Notes under the pieces: generated by a model
What the model was told of the DNA's origin: nothing
Database searches by the model: none
Seen by the model: the letters and a program-made list of their open reading frames with translations, nothing else
Position numbers and translations under genes: made by a program
Source of the DNA: Clostridium sp. 28_17
Lineage (GTDB): Bacteria > Bacillota > Clostridia > TANB77 > CAG-508
Reading direction: 5' to 3'
DNA: 44,678 nt
NCBI GenBank assembly: GCA_001916065.1
Contig: MNRS01000022.1
Span: 44,055 to 88,732, forward strand
Shown: piece after piece, positions 24,801 through 33,405 of the stretch
How positions within the stretch are numbered: the stretch's first letter is position 1
How the letters are laid out: every line of letters starts with the position of its first letter

Positions 24801-26786
24801 ATGAAACAAAAGATAATAAAAATTTTAACTGCACTGATTATTGTTTTAATTATTGTATTACAAAACACTAAAGTATTTTGTTCCACAAGTTCAAGTGACT
24901 ATACAATACAATCATACAATATAAAAATGACTGTAAATGAGGATAATACATTTGATATAACAGAAAAAATTACCGCATATTTCAATAATCCAAAACACGG
25001 AATTTATAGAAAAATACCATTAAAAAACTCAATTACAAGAACAGATGGAACAACATCAAATAACAGAGCAAAAATTACAAATATAAGTGTTGATAAAAAC
25101 TTTAAAATATCAAACGAAAACGGATATAAAGTAATAAAAATTGGAGATGCAGACTCTACATTAACAGGAAGACAAACATATACAATAAAATATAAATACA
25201 ACATAGGAAAAGACCCATTAAAAAATGCAGATGAATTGTATTACAATATAATAGGGAATCAATGGGACGCAAATATTCAAAACATAACTTTTTCAATAAC
25301 AATGCCTAAAGAATTCGATAAAAGTACACTAGGATTTTCATGTGGATATAAAGGAACAGTAAATAGCCAAGACATAGAATATGAAGTAAACGGAAAAACA
25401 ATATCTGGAGGAACTACAAGAACATTAAGAGCAGGAGAAGCATTAACAATAAGATTAACACTTCCTGAAGGATATTTTGTTGGGGCTAGTACAAATATAA
25501 GTGCATTTACAATATTAACAATATTAATATGTGCTGTATTTATTTTGATAGCAGATTTATTATGGAGAAAATATGGAAAAGATGACGATGTTGTAGAAAC
25601 TGTAGAATTCTATCCACCAGCAGGATTGAATTCAGCAGAAGTAGGATATGTGTATAAGGGTACAGCGGATAATGAAAGTATAATATCATTATTGGTATAT
25701 TTAGCAAATGATGGTTACTTAGAAATAAGCGAAACAGAAGAAGAGGGTTTGTTTAGAAAATCAAAGAGCTTTAAAATAACAAAAATAAAAAATTATGATG
25801 GAAATAATGAATATGAAAAAATGTTTTTTGACGGACTTTTTAAATGTACATCTATAAAAAATATAAGTATTGACAAATTAAAAGAAATAGCAGAAAAAAC
25901 TAAAGGAGCAAATCAAAAGGTTACAATAGATGAAGCAATTGCGATGGTAAATGATGAAGGTGATAAAAAAACATTTGTTACAAAAACAGATTTATATGAT
26001 GAATTTTATTTAACATTAAATAAGATAAGGGCAACAATGAATTCAAAGAAAAATAGAAATAAATTATATGAAAAAGTAGCAAGTGGAAAAGTTAAGTGGA
26101 TTTTACTTATGGTTTTTATAATTTTTTTATTAATAACAATAAAGCCAGTTTATGAATATGCAGGAATGGAAGCAATGTTTATGGCAGTACTATTTCCAGT
26201 TATAGGATATTCAGTTATAATAGGATCTACATTAAATACTTCAAAAATGCAAAAAGGAATTAGCATAATATGGGGATTATTGTTTGGTGGAATGCCATGG
26301 ATAATGACAGTTTTGCCAGCATTGATTGATGATCCAATGTATATAGTTGAAAATATTGTTGGGATTATAAGTATAATAGTTTTAACAATGTTTATAAAAA
26401 TAATGCCAAAAAGAACAAAATATGGAAATGAATTATATGGAAAAATAAAAGGATTTAGAAGATTTTTAGAAAATGCAGAAAAACAACAACTAGAAGCATT
26501 AGTTGAGAAAAATCCACAATACTTTTATGATATATTACCATATACATATGCATTAGGAGTATCAAAAAAATGGATGGAACAATTTGAAACAATTGCATTA
26601 CAGGCACCAAATTGGTACACAGGATATAGTACATTTTCAACATATGAATTTTGCAATTTTATGGGTAGTACAATGTCTTCAGCACAAAGTGCAATGTCAT
26701 CAAGCCCATCATCAAGTGGAGGAGGATCTTCTGGAGGTGGCTCTTCTGGAGGAGGCTCTGGAGGTGGAGGAGGAGGCTCTTGGTAG
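24801..26786 (+). CDS. DUF2207 membrane protein with Gly/Ser-rich tail
   Basis: A 661-residue protein with a signal peptide or first helix (about 6-24), an extracytoplasmic beta-rich DUF2207 domain (SYNIKMTVNEDNTFDITEKI, GIYRKIPLKN), a membrane helix near 240, a cytoplasmic domain, two or three helices around 430-540, and a C-terminal tail of Gly/Ser runs ending GGSW. That tail is typical for the family. Its ATG directly abuts the lemA stop and its ribosome binding site lies inside lemA, so the two are translationally linked. Function unknown. Confidence 0.88.
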   Translation: MKQKIIKILTALIIVLIIVLQNTKVFCSTSSSDYTIQSYNIKMTVNEDNTFDITEKITAYFNNPKHGIYRKIPLKNSITRTDGTTSNNRAKITNISVDKNFKISNENGYKVIKIGDADSTLTGRQTYTIKYKYNIGKDPLKNADELYYNIIGNQWDANIQNITFSITMPKEFDKSTLGFSCGYKGTVNSQDIEYEVNGKTISGGTTRTLRAGEALTIRLTLPEGYFVGASTNISAFTILTILICAVFILIADLLWRKYGKDDDVVETVEFYPPAGLNSAEVGYVYKGTADNESIISLLVYLANDGYLEISETEEEGLFRKSKSFKITKIKNYDGNNEYEKMFFDGLFKCTSIKNISIDKLKEIAEKTKGANQKVTIDEAIAMVNDEGDKKTFVTKTDLYDEFYLTLNKIRATMNSKKNRNKLYEKVASGKVKWILLMVFIIFLLITIKPVYEYAGMEAMFMAVLFPVIGYSVIIGSTLNTSKMQKGISIIWGLLFGGMPWIMTVLPALIDDPMYIVENIVGIISIIVLTMFIKIMPKRTKYGNELYGKIKGFRRFLENAEKQQLEALVEKNPQYFYDILPYTYALGVSKKWMEQFETIALQAPNWYTGYSTFSTYEFCNFMGSTMSSAQSAMSSSPSSSGGGSSGGGSSGGGSGGGGGGSW

Positions 26787-26827
26787 TCTTCTTATCTACA
26801 TATAATATAAAAAATAAATCTCCAATC

Positions 26828-26872
26828 AAAAAATCAGGAAAGAAGAAATAAATCTTCAATCCTGATTTTTTC
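26828..26872. terminator. Bidirectional terminator, DUF2207 gene / glmS
   Basis: AAAAAATCAGG (26828-26838) pairs with CCTGATTTTTT (26861-26871). It borders the glmS stop and serves both converging genes. Confidence 0.85.
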
Positions 26873-28713
26873 TATTCAACTGTAACTGATTTTGCTAAGT
26901 TTCTAGGCTTATCAACATCCAAACCTTTTTCCTTAGAAATATGATAAGCAAGTAATTGTAATGGAACAATTGCTAAAATAGGAGAAACAAAACAATTTGT
27001 TTCAGGAATATCAATTACAACATCAAACATACTCTTATCGATATCTTGGTTAGAAACAACTAAAGTTTTAGCACCACGAGTAATAACTTCTTGAATATTA
27101 CTTACAGTCTTTTTAACTAAATCTTTATCAGTCATAACACCAACAACTGTAACACCATTCTCAATTAAAGCAATAGAACCATGTTTTAATTCTCCTGCAG
27201 GATAACTTTCTGAATGGATATAAGAAATTTCTTTTAATTTCAAAGAACCTTCTCTTGCAATTGCCTCATCAATACCTCTACCAAGGAAGAAAACATCTTT
27301 TTCTTGATAGATTTTTTTAGCAAATTTTGTGATTTCTTCATCACATTTTAAAACTTCTTCTATTTTTTTAGGTAATTCCAAAATGCTTTTCTTAATATCA
27401 ACTAATAAATTTTCATCAGCTATACCAAGTATTTCTGCAAAATAAATTGCTAAAATAGTCATTAAAACAACTTGAGAAGTATATGCTTTTGTAGAAGCAA
27501 CTGCTATTTCTGGTCCGGCATGTGTATAAATTGAATAATCTGCTTCTCTTGTTATAGAACTACCAATAACATTAGTAATTGCAATAGTTTTAGCACCTTT
27601 TTCTTTTGATAATTTTAAAGCAGCTATTGTATCTGCAGTTTCTCCTGATTGAGATAAGAAAATACATAAGGTTTTATCATCTACAATTGGATCTCTATAT
27701 CTAAATTCTGATGCAATATCAACCTCTGTAGGAATTCTACAAAGTTTTTCAATAGAATTTTTTCCTGTAAGACCTGCATGCATTGCTGTACCGCATGCAA
27801 CAATATAAATTTTATTTAAGCCTGATAAATATTCTTTTGTAAATTTAAGTTCATCAAATTCACATTTTGAATTTACATTTATTTTAGCACCTATTGTCTC
27901 TCTAATGGCAGTAGGTTGTTCAAAAATTTCTTTTAACATGAAATCATCATAACCTTCTTTTTCAGCTGCTGTAGCATTCCATTCAATAGACTGAGTTTTC
28001 TTTTCAATTTTATTTAAATCTTTATCATAAAATTTTGCAGAATCTTTTGTTAAAACAACAAATTCTAAATCATTTAAAAGATAAAAATCTTTTGTGTAAG
28101 AAAGTATAGCTGGTATATCTGAAGATAAATATTTTTCATCTTCACAAGTTCCTATAACTAATGGGCTATCTTGTCTTACAACTATCATATTATCTGGGTA
28201 AAGACTTGAAATAACTTCAAGTGCAAAACTTCCTTTTAAATCTAAACAAGCATTTTTTACCGCTCTTAAAAATTTTAAATCATCATTTTCTGTATCTTTT
28301 GTAAAATAATAATGTATTAAGTTAGGGATAACTTCTGTATCTGTTTGAGAATAGAATGTATATCCTTTTTCTGTTAAAAATTTTCTTAATTCATTGTAAT
28401 TTTCAATAATTCCATTATGAACTACACTAAATGTTTTTGAATTATCTTGGTGAGGGTGAGAGTTCTCCTTTGATGGCTTTCCGTGTGTTGCCCATCTTGT
28501 ATGAGCAATACCAATAGTTCCTTCTAATTTATCAATTCCATCTAAATTTGATAAGTTTTTAACTCTTCCTTTATCTTTCATTATTGATAATCCATCTTTT
28601 TCAATTGTTGAAATACCAGCAGAGTCATATCCTCTGTATTCCAATCTTGTTAGCCCTGCTAAAAGAATAGGGCATGCTTTTTTTGTTCCTATGTAACCTA
28701 CAATTCCACACAT
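26872..28713 (-). CDS. glmS: Glutamine-fructose-6-phosphate aminotransferase (isomerizing)
   Basis: A 613-residue cytosolic enzyme making glucosamine-6-phosphate for the wall precursor UDP-GlcNAc. It has the N-terminal glutaminase with nucleophile Cys2 (MCGIVGYIG), LEYRGYDSAG and THGKPSKENSHPH, then two SIS sugar isomerase domains (SQSGETADT, ARVSTKAYTSQ-like ASTKAYTSQV) and the C-terminal DKPRNLAKSVTVE end. The start follows TTAGGAGGA. A glmS ribozyme lies in its 5' leader, so expression is product-controlled. It shares an intergenic region with the divergent uvrC. Confidence 0.97.
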   Translation of the reverse strand: MCGIVGYIGTKKACPILLAGLTRLEYRGYDSAGISTIEKDGLSIMKDKGRVKNLSNLDGIDKLEGTIGIAHTRWATHGKPSKENSHPHQDNSKTFSVVHNGIIENYNELRKFLTEKGYTFYSQTDTEVIPNLIHYYFTKDTENDDLKFLRAVKNACLDLKGSFALEVISSLYPDNMIVVRQDSPLVIGTCEDEKYLSSDIPAILSYTKDFYLLNDLEFVVLTKDSAKFYDKDLNKIEKKTQSIEWNATAAEKEGYDDFMLKEIFEQPTAIRETIGAKINVNSKCEFDELKFTKEYLSGLNKIYIVACGTAMHAGLTGKNSIEKLCRIPTEVDIASEFRYRDPIVDDKTLCIFLSQSGETADTIAALKLSKEKGAKTIAITNVIGSSITREADYSIYTHAGPEIAVASTKAYTSQVVLMTILAIYFAEILGIADENLLVDIKKSILELPKKIEEVLKCDEEITKFAKKIYQEKDVFFLGRGIDEAIAREGSLKLKEISYIHSESYPAGELKHGSIALIENGVTVVGVMTDKDLVKKTVSNIQEVITRGAKTLVVSNQDIDKSMFDVVIDIPETNCFVSPILAIVPLQLLAYHISKEKGLDVDKPRNLAKSVTVE

Positions 28714-28849
28714 AATTTAAATCCTCCTAAATATATATTGAAAATTTTTAAAAATTAATTTGATATATTAACACATCAAAATAAAATTGATAGAGTTAAA
28801 ACATCTGAATCAATATTTTTAAAATTTATGGAATTGAAAGTATGCAAAC

Positions 28850-28996
28850 TTAAAATATTAACTTCTGTTCTAATATTACTATTAGTTTTTAATTAATACT
28901 GATGACCTTAAGTAAAAGCCACTAGAGCATCCGCCGAATATTTCGATAACTCTAGACCTCGTCAACCTCCTGAAAATAGTGGTCCTGGCGCTTGAA
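28850..28996 (-). ncRNA. glmS ribozyme/riboswitch
   Basis: On the minus strand upstream of glmS the conserved blocks appear in order: AAGCGCC (28993-28987), with the cleavage point expected just before the G at 28991, AGGTTGACGAGG (28968-28957), and TATCGAAATATTCGGCGG with ATGC (28948-28927). CTAGAG and CTCTAG arms bracket the last block. Binding of glucosamine-6-phosphate triggers self-cleavage and message decay. The 3' boundary is approximate: the P3-P4 region down to about 28850 is AT-rich and less certain. The remaining 136 bases to glmS hold only leader and ribosome binding site. Confidence 0.92.
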
Positions 28997-29045
28997 AAAT
29001 AACTCCTTTCTTTTTGATTTTTTATGCATCTTTCAATTTTACTTT

Positions 29046-29051
29046 ATTATA
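29046..29051 (-). promoter_or_regulatory. -10 element of the glmS leader promoter
   Basis: TATAAT on the minus strand about 55 bases before the ribozyme. The best -35 (TTGCAC, complementary to 29072-29077) is 20 bases away, so the -35 assignment is loose; TAATAT three bases upstream would give 17. Confidence 0.5.
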
Positions 29052-29097
29052 TTACATCAAAAGAAAAATTTGTGCAAGTACTTTACAAAAAATAATC

Positions 29098-29127
29098 TTG
29101 ATTTAATACTAACTTATAATGTATAAT
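29098..29127 (+). promoter_or_regulatory. uvrC promoter
   Basis: TTGATT (29098-29103), 18 bases, TATAAT (29122-29127), about 30 bases before the uvrC start. Confidence 0.7.
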
Positions 29128-29157
29128 AAATATAGAAAAAATAAAGAAGGAATTAAA

Positions 29158-30945
29158 ATGTTTAACATAGAAGAAGAATTAAAAAAATTACCAGGAAAAC
29201 CTGGAGTATATGTAATGCACGACAAAGATGACAATATAATATATGTAGGAAAAGCAGTTTCATTAAAGAACAGAGTAAGGTCATATTTTAGAAAAACAAA
29301 TAAGACCGAAAGAATCAAAAAAATGGTAAGTTTAATAGACCACTTTGAATACATAGTTGTTGACAACGAAGCAGAAGCATTAATTTTGGAATGCAACTTA
29401 ATTAAGAAAAACAGACCCAAATTCAATGTTTTATTAAAAGATGACAAAACATATCCGTATATCAAAATAGATGTAAAATCAGATTATCCAACTGTAGTTT
29501 TAACAAGAAGACTTATAAATGACGGAGCAAAATATTTTGGACCATATGCAAATCCAGGTGCTGCAAAGGAAATGATAGATTTTATAAAACAAAAATATAA
29601 AATACGTCAATGTAGAAATTATCAAGGTAGAACAAGACCTTGTCTAAATTATCACATAAAAAGATGTCTAGCGCCATGTATGGGATATGTAACACCAGAA
29701 GAATACAAAAAACAAATTGATGAAATAATTGATTTGCTAGAAGGAAAAACAGATAAAATTTTAAAAGAACTGGACAAGCAAATGCAAGAAGCATCAGCAA
29801 AACTAGATTTTGAAAAAGCAGCAGAACTAAGAGATAGAAAATTGGCAATAGAAAGAGCGTCATCAAAACAAAAAGTATCAAATATTTCAGAAAACAACAT
29901 AGATGTTATAGGACTATACAAATCAGAACTAGAAGTATGTATAGAAATATTCTTTGTGCGTGGAAGTAAAATGATAGGAAGAGAACATTACTTTTTCCCA
30001 GAATTAAAAGATATGGAAGATAGTGAAATTTTATCAGGATTTATAAAACAATATTATTTAGAAAATCCAAATATACCAAGCAAAATAATGCTGAGAGAAG
30101 AATTGCCTGAAAAAGATGTAATAGAGCAATGGTTATCCACAATATTAGGAAAAAAAGTGGAATTAAAAAGCCCTAAAAAAGGAGAAAAACTAAGATTTGT
30201 AGAGATGGCAGAAAATAACGCAAAAGTTACATTAGAAAACAAAGAAAAAGACAAATCAGAAATATTAATGGAACTAAAAGATGCACTTAAAATGGACAAA
30301 TTACCACGAAAAATCGAAACATATGATATATCAAATATATCAGGAGAATTCATGGTTGCAGGAATGTGTGTAATGCAAGATGGAGTTATTAAGAAAAACT
30401 TATCAAGGAGATTTAAAATAAAAACAGTTTTAACACAAGATGACCCTAAATGTATGGAAGAGGTTGTAACAAGAAGATTAGCACATTCAATAGACCACGA
30501 AGATAAAGGCTTTGGAAAACTGCCAGACGCAATATTTGCAGATGGTGGTATAACACAAATTAGAGCAATTAGAAATGCTATAAACAAATATGAAAATCTT
30601 GATATAAAAATATTTGGTATGGTCAAAAATGACAAGCATCAAACAAGAGCATTGATAGATGAAAATAGAAATGAAATACCAATTTCGGAAAATCTTATGA
30701 ATTTAATAACTAGATTCCAAGACACAGTGCATGATACAGCAATTACATATCACAGAAAATTGCGTGCTAAAGCGATTACTAAATCAGAGTTAGATGATAT
30801 TGAGGGAATAGGTGAAGTTAAGAAAAGAGAGTTGCTTAAAAAGTTTGGGAGTGTTGAAAAAATAAAGCAGGCTTCTAAAGAAGAATTAATGGAAGTAAAA
30901 GGTATAACAGAAAAAATAGTAGAACAAATAAAAAATAGGGATTAG
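29158..30945 (+). CDS. uvrC: UvrABC system protein C (excinuclease subunit)
   Basis: A 595-residue nuclease that makes both incisions in nucleotide excision repair. Order: GIY-YIG domain (PGVYVMHDKDDNIIYVGKA), a Cys-rich CRNYQGRTRPCLNYHIKRC zone, a UVR motif (KLDFEKAAELRDR), the RNase H-like C-terminal nuclease (YDISNISGE, IFADGGITQI, DTVHDTAI) and tandem helix-hairpin-helix motifs (DDIEGIGEVKKRELL). I start at ATG 29158, which follows AAGAAGGA; an earlier ATG at 29119 lies at the promoter. Length is typical. Confidence 0.96.
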   Translation: MFNIEEELKKLPGKPGVYVMHDKDDNIIYVGKAVSLKNRVRSYFRKTNKTERIKKMVSLIDHFEYIVVDNEAEALILECNLIKKNRPKFNVLLKDDKTYPYIKIDVKSDYPTVVLTRRLINDGAKYFGPYANPGAAKEMIDFIKQKYKIRQCRNYQGRTRPCLNYHIKRCLAPCMGYVTPEEYKKQIDEIIDLLEGKTDKILKELDKQMQEASAKLDFEKAAELRDRKLAIERASSKQKVSNISENNIDVIGLYKSELEVCIEIFFVRGSKMIGREHYFFPELKDMEDSEILSGFIKQYYLENPNIPSKIMLREELPEKDVIEQWLSTILGKKVELKSPKKGEKLRFVEMAENNAKVTLENKEKDKSEILMELKDALKMDKLPRKIETYDISNISGEFMVAGMCVMQDGVIKKNLSRRFKIKTVLTQDDPKCMEEVVTRRLAHSIDHEDKGFGKLPDAIFADGGITQIRAIRNAINKYENLDIKIFGMVKNDKHQTRALIDENRNEIPISENLMNLITRFQDTVHDTAITYHRKLRAKAITKSELDDIEGIGEVKKRELLKKFGSVEKIKQASKEELMEVKGITEKIVEQIKNRD

Positions 30946-30974
30946 GGGCCACTGCTCAAAATCCCGTTTTTTTA
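30938..30974 (+). terminator. Terminator after uvrC
   Basis: GGGATT in the last uvrC codons (30938-30943) pairs with AATCCC (30959-30964), followed by GTTTTTTT. Confidence 0.7.
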
Positions 30975-30982
30975 TATACAAG

Positions 30983-31067
30983 ATTATCATATATTAATAT
31001 TTAAAGAAAAAGTCCCTATGGAAGACCCGAAGAAGCATTTTTTCTGAAAATATTAATATATGATAAT
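30983..31067. repeat. Perfect 20-bp inverted repeat in the uvrC/GT-C gap
   Basis: ATTATCATATATTAATATTT (30983-31002) and its exact complement (31048-31067). Two mismatches further in, AGAAAAAGT can pair with the arm before 31046 for about nine more base pairs, with a GC-richer loop CCCTATGGAAGACCCG. It is nested inside AATCCCG/CGGGATT arms. I see no coding potential. Confidence 0.8.
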
Positions 31068-31084
31068 TTTTCTTATTAAAAGAA

Positions 31085-31119
31085 TTCGGGATTTTAGGAG
31101 ATACACCTTTAATCCCGAA
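31085..31119 (-). terminator. Terminator of the GT-C glycosyltransferase gene
   Basis: TTCGGGATT (31085-31093) pairs with AATCCCGAA (31111-31119); on the minus strand TTCTTTTAAT follows. It lies four bases past the stop of the gene. Confidence 0.65.
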
Positions 31120-31122
31120 AAA

Positions 31123-32697
31123 TTATTTTGAAATTAAATACAAATTATCTTTAGCAAGATTAGCATCAAGACCATCAGGAGCCTTATAAAGTACAGAAAC
31201 ATTTTTAAAATTAGACTCATCTTTAATTCTATCCAAAATAGCATCATTATCCATATATGCCTTTATAGACAATACATAAGAATCTTCACCATTCAAACTC
31301 TCATCATCAATAACACAATGAAGTTCATCATTATTATTAACATTAATAATCAAAGTTCTATTATAAACCATCATTTCAGGAACACTTTGCATATGATTAA
31401 AGAAATTATCATAAACATACACAAAAGATTTATCCTTATTTTCTTCAGCAATATTCAAAATATCTTTGTAATTTTTATACAAAAATCTAGGCTCAGAAAA
31501 TGCCAAACCAATTGAAACTAACACAATTGAAATTACAGTAAATAAAGCATAATTACATTTAAATGTAATAAATTCATTTAATATAAAGAAAAATGTTAGT
31601 ACAATAAAAGGAATAACAGGCATTATATATCTTAATTCCTGGAAAGATGTCATTTTAACTGCAATAAAATAGTAAAAAATACTAGGCACAATTGTAATTA
31701 AAACAACAAATTTTTCTTTACTTTTTATACACAAAGCAATTGTTGCAATAGCAAATAAAATTAATATACTAACCATTAATGCAGTGTTAGAATTATTAAT
31801 ACTAAAAGCATATGCAAGATGTTTTAAATAATCAAAAATATGTGCAAAATATCCAGAATTTTCTAAGTTTGTTAAACCTCTATCTGAAAAGAATAAATGC
31901 TTTAAGCAAGGCACAAATAATAGAATTCCTAGTGCACCATATACAACATGAGAAACGACATATTTTGAAATCACCTTTTTATCAGTTTTAGTCCTAAACA
32001 TTTCAATTAACATTATAGCAAATATGAAAAATGCATAAATTGCAAAAAAGTATTGTGTTAAAAATCCTAATACTGTAGCAACTCCAAGTTGAACTGTAAA
32101 TTTTTTATCCATAATAAAATTATTTTTATACAATTTTAAACTTAAATAAAAATAAAGTAAAATAAAAGTGGTTAATAACATATACATTCTTTGGAATAAA
32201 ACCATTGAAATAGTTCCCATTGATAAACCATATAATATTAATGCTGGAAAAACTAAATTGTCCTTTTTCAAAAGTTTCAAAATTTTAATAAGTATTACAC
32301 AACTACAAATAAAAGCAATTATATTTACAATAAAGGCAGAGTAAAGTGAGAAATTTCCACCAAAAAATAAAGTTGCAAAATGAACTAAAGTATAGAAAAA
32401 TGGTGGATGATTGTCATATGCTTGATTCATAAATAGTGCTTTAAAATTTAATATATTACCAGGAGCAAGTGACAAAGCACTTTTTACATATTCATGGCTT
32501 CTCCATACAGGGTTTGTGTTACCACTATCATAAGCATCCATTACACCATTTTTAGGATTTACAGATGAACATAGGGTATAGCCTTCATCCTCATGTAAAC
32601 CAGATTTTTGTGTTTGGAAGTAAAAAATTATTCCAGACATTATTGTAATTAACAAAATTACCAAAATTTTTTTCAAATTTTCTTTGTTTTTTAACAT
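31123..32697 (-). CDS. GT-C family integral membrane glycosyltransferase (GT39/ArnT-like)
   Basis: A 524-residue protein with about eleven membrane helices. The first outside loop carries LHEDEGYT, the acidic Asp/Glu pair typical of GT-C enzymes that use polyprenyl-phosphate sugars, followed by DNHPPFFYTLVHFAT, the HPP(L/F)(Y/F) pattern of the PMT_2/ArnT-like group. Such enzymes glycosylate proteins, lipids or wall polymers outside the membrane; the acceptor cannot be told. It follows the 55-residue small protein by 40 bases on the same strand. Start codon has AAAGGTTGA upstream. Confidence 0.82.
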   Translation of the reverse strand: MLKNKENLKKILVILLITIMSGIIFYFQTQKSGLHEDEGYTLCSSVNPKNGVMDAYDSGNTNPVWRSHEYVKSALSLAPGNILNFKALFMNQAYDNHPPFFYTLVHFATLFFGGNFSLYSAFIVNIIAFICSCVILIKILKLLKKDNLVFPALILYGLSMGTISMVLFQRMYMLLTTFILLYFYLSLKLYKNNFIMDKKFTVQLGVATVLGFLTQYFFAIYAFFIFAIMLIEMFRTKTDKKVISKYVVSHVVYGALGILLFVPCLKHLFFSDRGLTNLENSGYFAHIFDYLKHLAYAFSINNSNTALMVSILILFAIATIALCIKSKEKFVVLITIVPSIFYYFIAVKMTSFQELRYIMPVIPFIVLTFFFILNEFITFKCNYALFTVISIVLVSIGLAFSEPRFLYKNYKDILNIAEENKDKSFVYVYDNFFNHMQSVPEMMVYNRTLIINVNNNDELHCVIDDESLNGEDSYVLSIKAYMDNDAILDRIKDESNFKNVSVLYKAPDGLDANLAKDNLYLISK

Positions 32698-32730
32698 ATC
32701 TAATCAACCTTTCTTAAAAAAATGGAAAAC

Positions 32731-32757
32731 GTGGGCATTACTGCCCAGGTTTTTTTA
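32731..32757. terminator. Hairpin overlapping the stop of the 55-residue gene
   Basis: TGGGCA (32732-32737), loop TTAC, TGCCCA (32742-32747), with AAAAC/GTTTT flanks that extend it. T-runs lie on both sides, so on the minus strand it could act as a leaky terminator between the small gene and the GT-C gene. Confidence 0.6.
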
Positions 32758-32905
32758 AAATGGTTCGTGCATTTACATGTGAACCGTTTGGTCGCGTGAA
32801 AATAATATTGCCAGAAATTCTAACTCTATTTATTCGCGCTAATACCCTTAATATAAAGGATATTAATAAGGCAAAGATTATAAAAATAAAAATCCTTTTT
32901 TTCAT
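32738..32905 (-). CDS. Small single-pass membrane protein (55 residues)
   Basis: Reads MKKRIFIFIIFALLISFILRV, a signal anchor, then a short basic domain containing VRISGNIIFTRPNGSH. The ribosome binding site AAAGGAGG is excellent, and a near-consensus promoter lies 40 bases upstream. The plus-strand ORF over the same bases (32760-33026) has neither. It likely forms a unit with the GT-C gene. I do not recognise it. Confidence 0.75.
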   Translation of the reverse strand: MKKRIFIFIIFALLISFILRVLARINRVRISGNIIFTRPNGSHVNARTILKKPGQ

Positions 32906-32945
32906 ATTGCCTCCTTTTAAATACAGTGTTTATAGTAACAAAAAA

Positions 32946-32974
32946 ATTATATCATTGTTTGTTAATTTTAACAA
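32946..32974 (-). promoter_or_regulatory. Promoter of the 55-residue gene
   Basis: On the minus strand TTGTTA (32974-32969), 17 bases, TATAAT (32951-32946). Confidence 0.75.
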
Positions 32975-33050
32975 TGAATTTTTGAAAAATTGGAATATTT
33001 TATTTTTTTTTGAATATATATATTAAAAAGTTTTATATAGGGGGATTTTT

Positions 33051-33248
33051 ATGGGAGATATTTTTAATGTGAAATATAATGAAAAATTGGACAGGCTTGA
33101 AATTCCAAAGAAAAAGTCTGCAATTGGATTATGGAAGTTCGTAAAAAAACATAAATTTTTTTCGAGCATATTACTAAGCCTTTTTATTTTTTTAGGCATT
33201 AATTTTTATTTGATATTTAGTTTTATGAAAATTTTAGAAAATATTTAA
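33051..33248 (+). CDS. Small membrane protein (65 residues)
   Basis: Not recognised. MGDIFNVKYNEKLDRLEIPKK, a Trp/Lys-rich middle (LWKFVKKHKFF) and one membrane helix (SILLSLFIFLGINFYLIFSF). A GGGGGA sequence lies seven bases before the ATG. It is divergent from the 55-residue gene. Base composition matches its neighbours. Confidence 0.65.
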   Translation: MGDIFNVKYNEKLDRLEIPKKKSAIGLWKFVKKHKFFSSILLSLFIFLGINFYLIFSFMKILENI

Positions 33249-33346
33249 AGAATATAAATAACAATTTTATGAGTCGTGAATAGTAACTGTTAAAATTTAC
33301 GGTTCTTAAAAATATTAAAAATATCCTTTAAAAAAATAAAAAAGTA

Positions 33347-33355
33347 TGGTAAAAT
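33347..33355 (+). promoter_or_regulatory. Extended -10 promoter of the methyltransferase gene
   Basis: TGG followed by TAAAAT (33350-33355). It overlaps an upstream ATG (33346), which shows that ATG is not the start of translation. Confidence 0.5.
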
Positions 33356-33405
33356 ATAACTATTCTAGAAAAAGGAGGAATAGTAGTAATTACTATACAA
33401 AAAAT

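Noticed and set aside
30983..31067. MITE or IS end
   Set aside because: No target-site duplication and no transposase remnant that I can see; one copy in the window.
32760..33026. 88-codon plus-strand ORF
   Set aside because: It lacks a ribosome binding site and covers the better supported 55-residue minus-strand gene and its promoter.
33346..33405. Upstream ATG extension of the methyltransferase
   Set aside because: The ATG forms part of the extended -10 (TATGGTAAAAT) and would not be transcribed.
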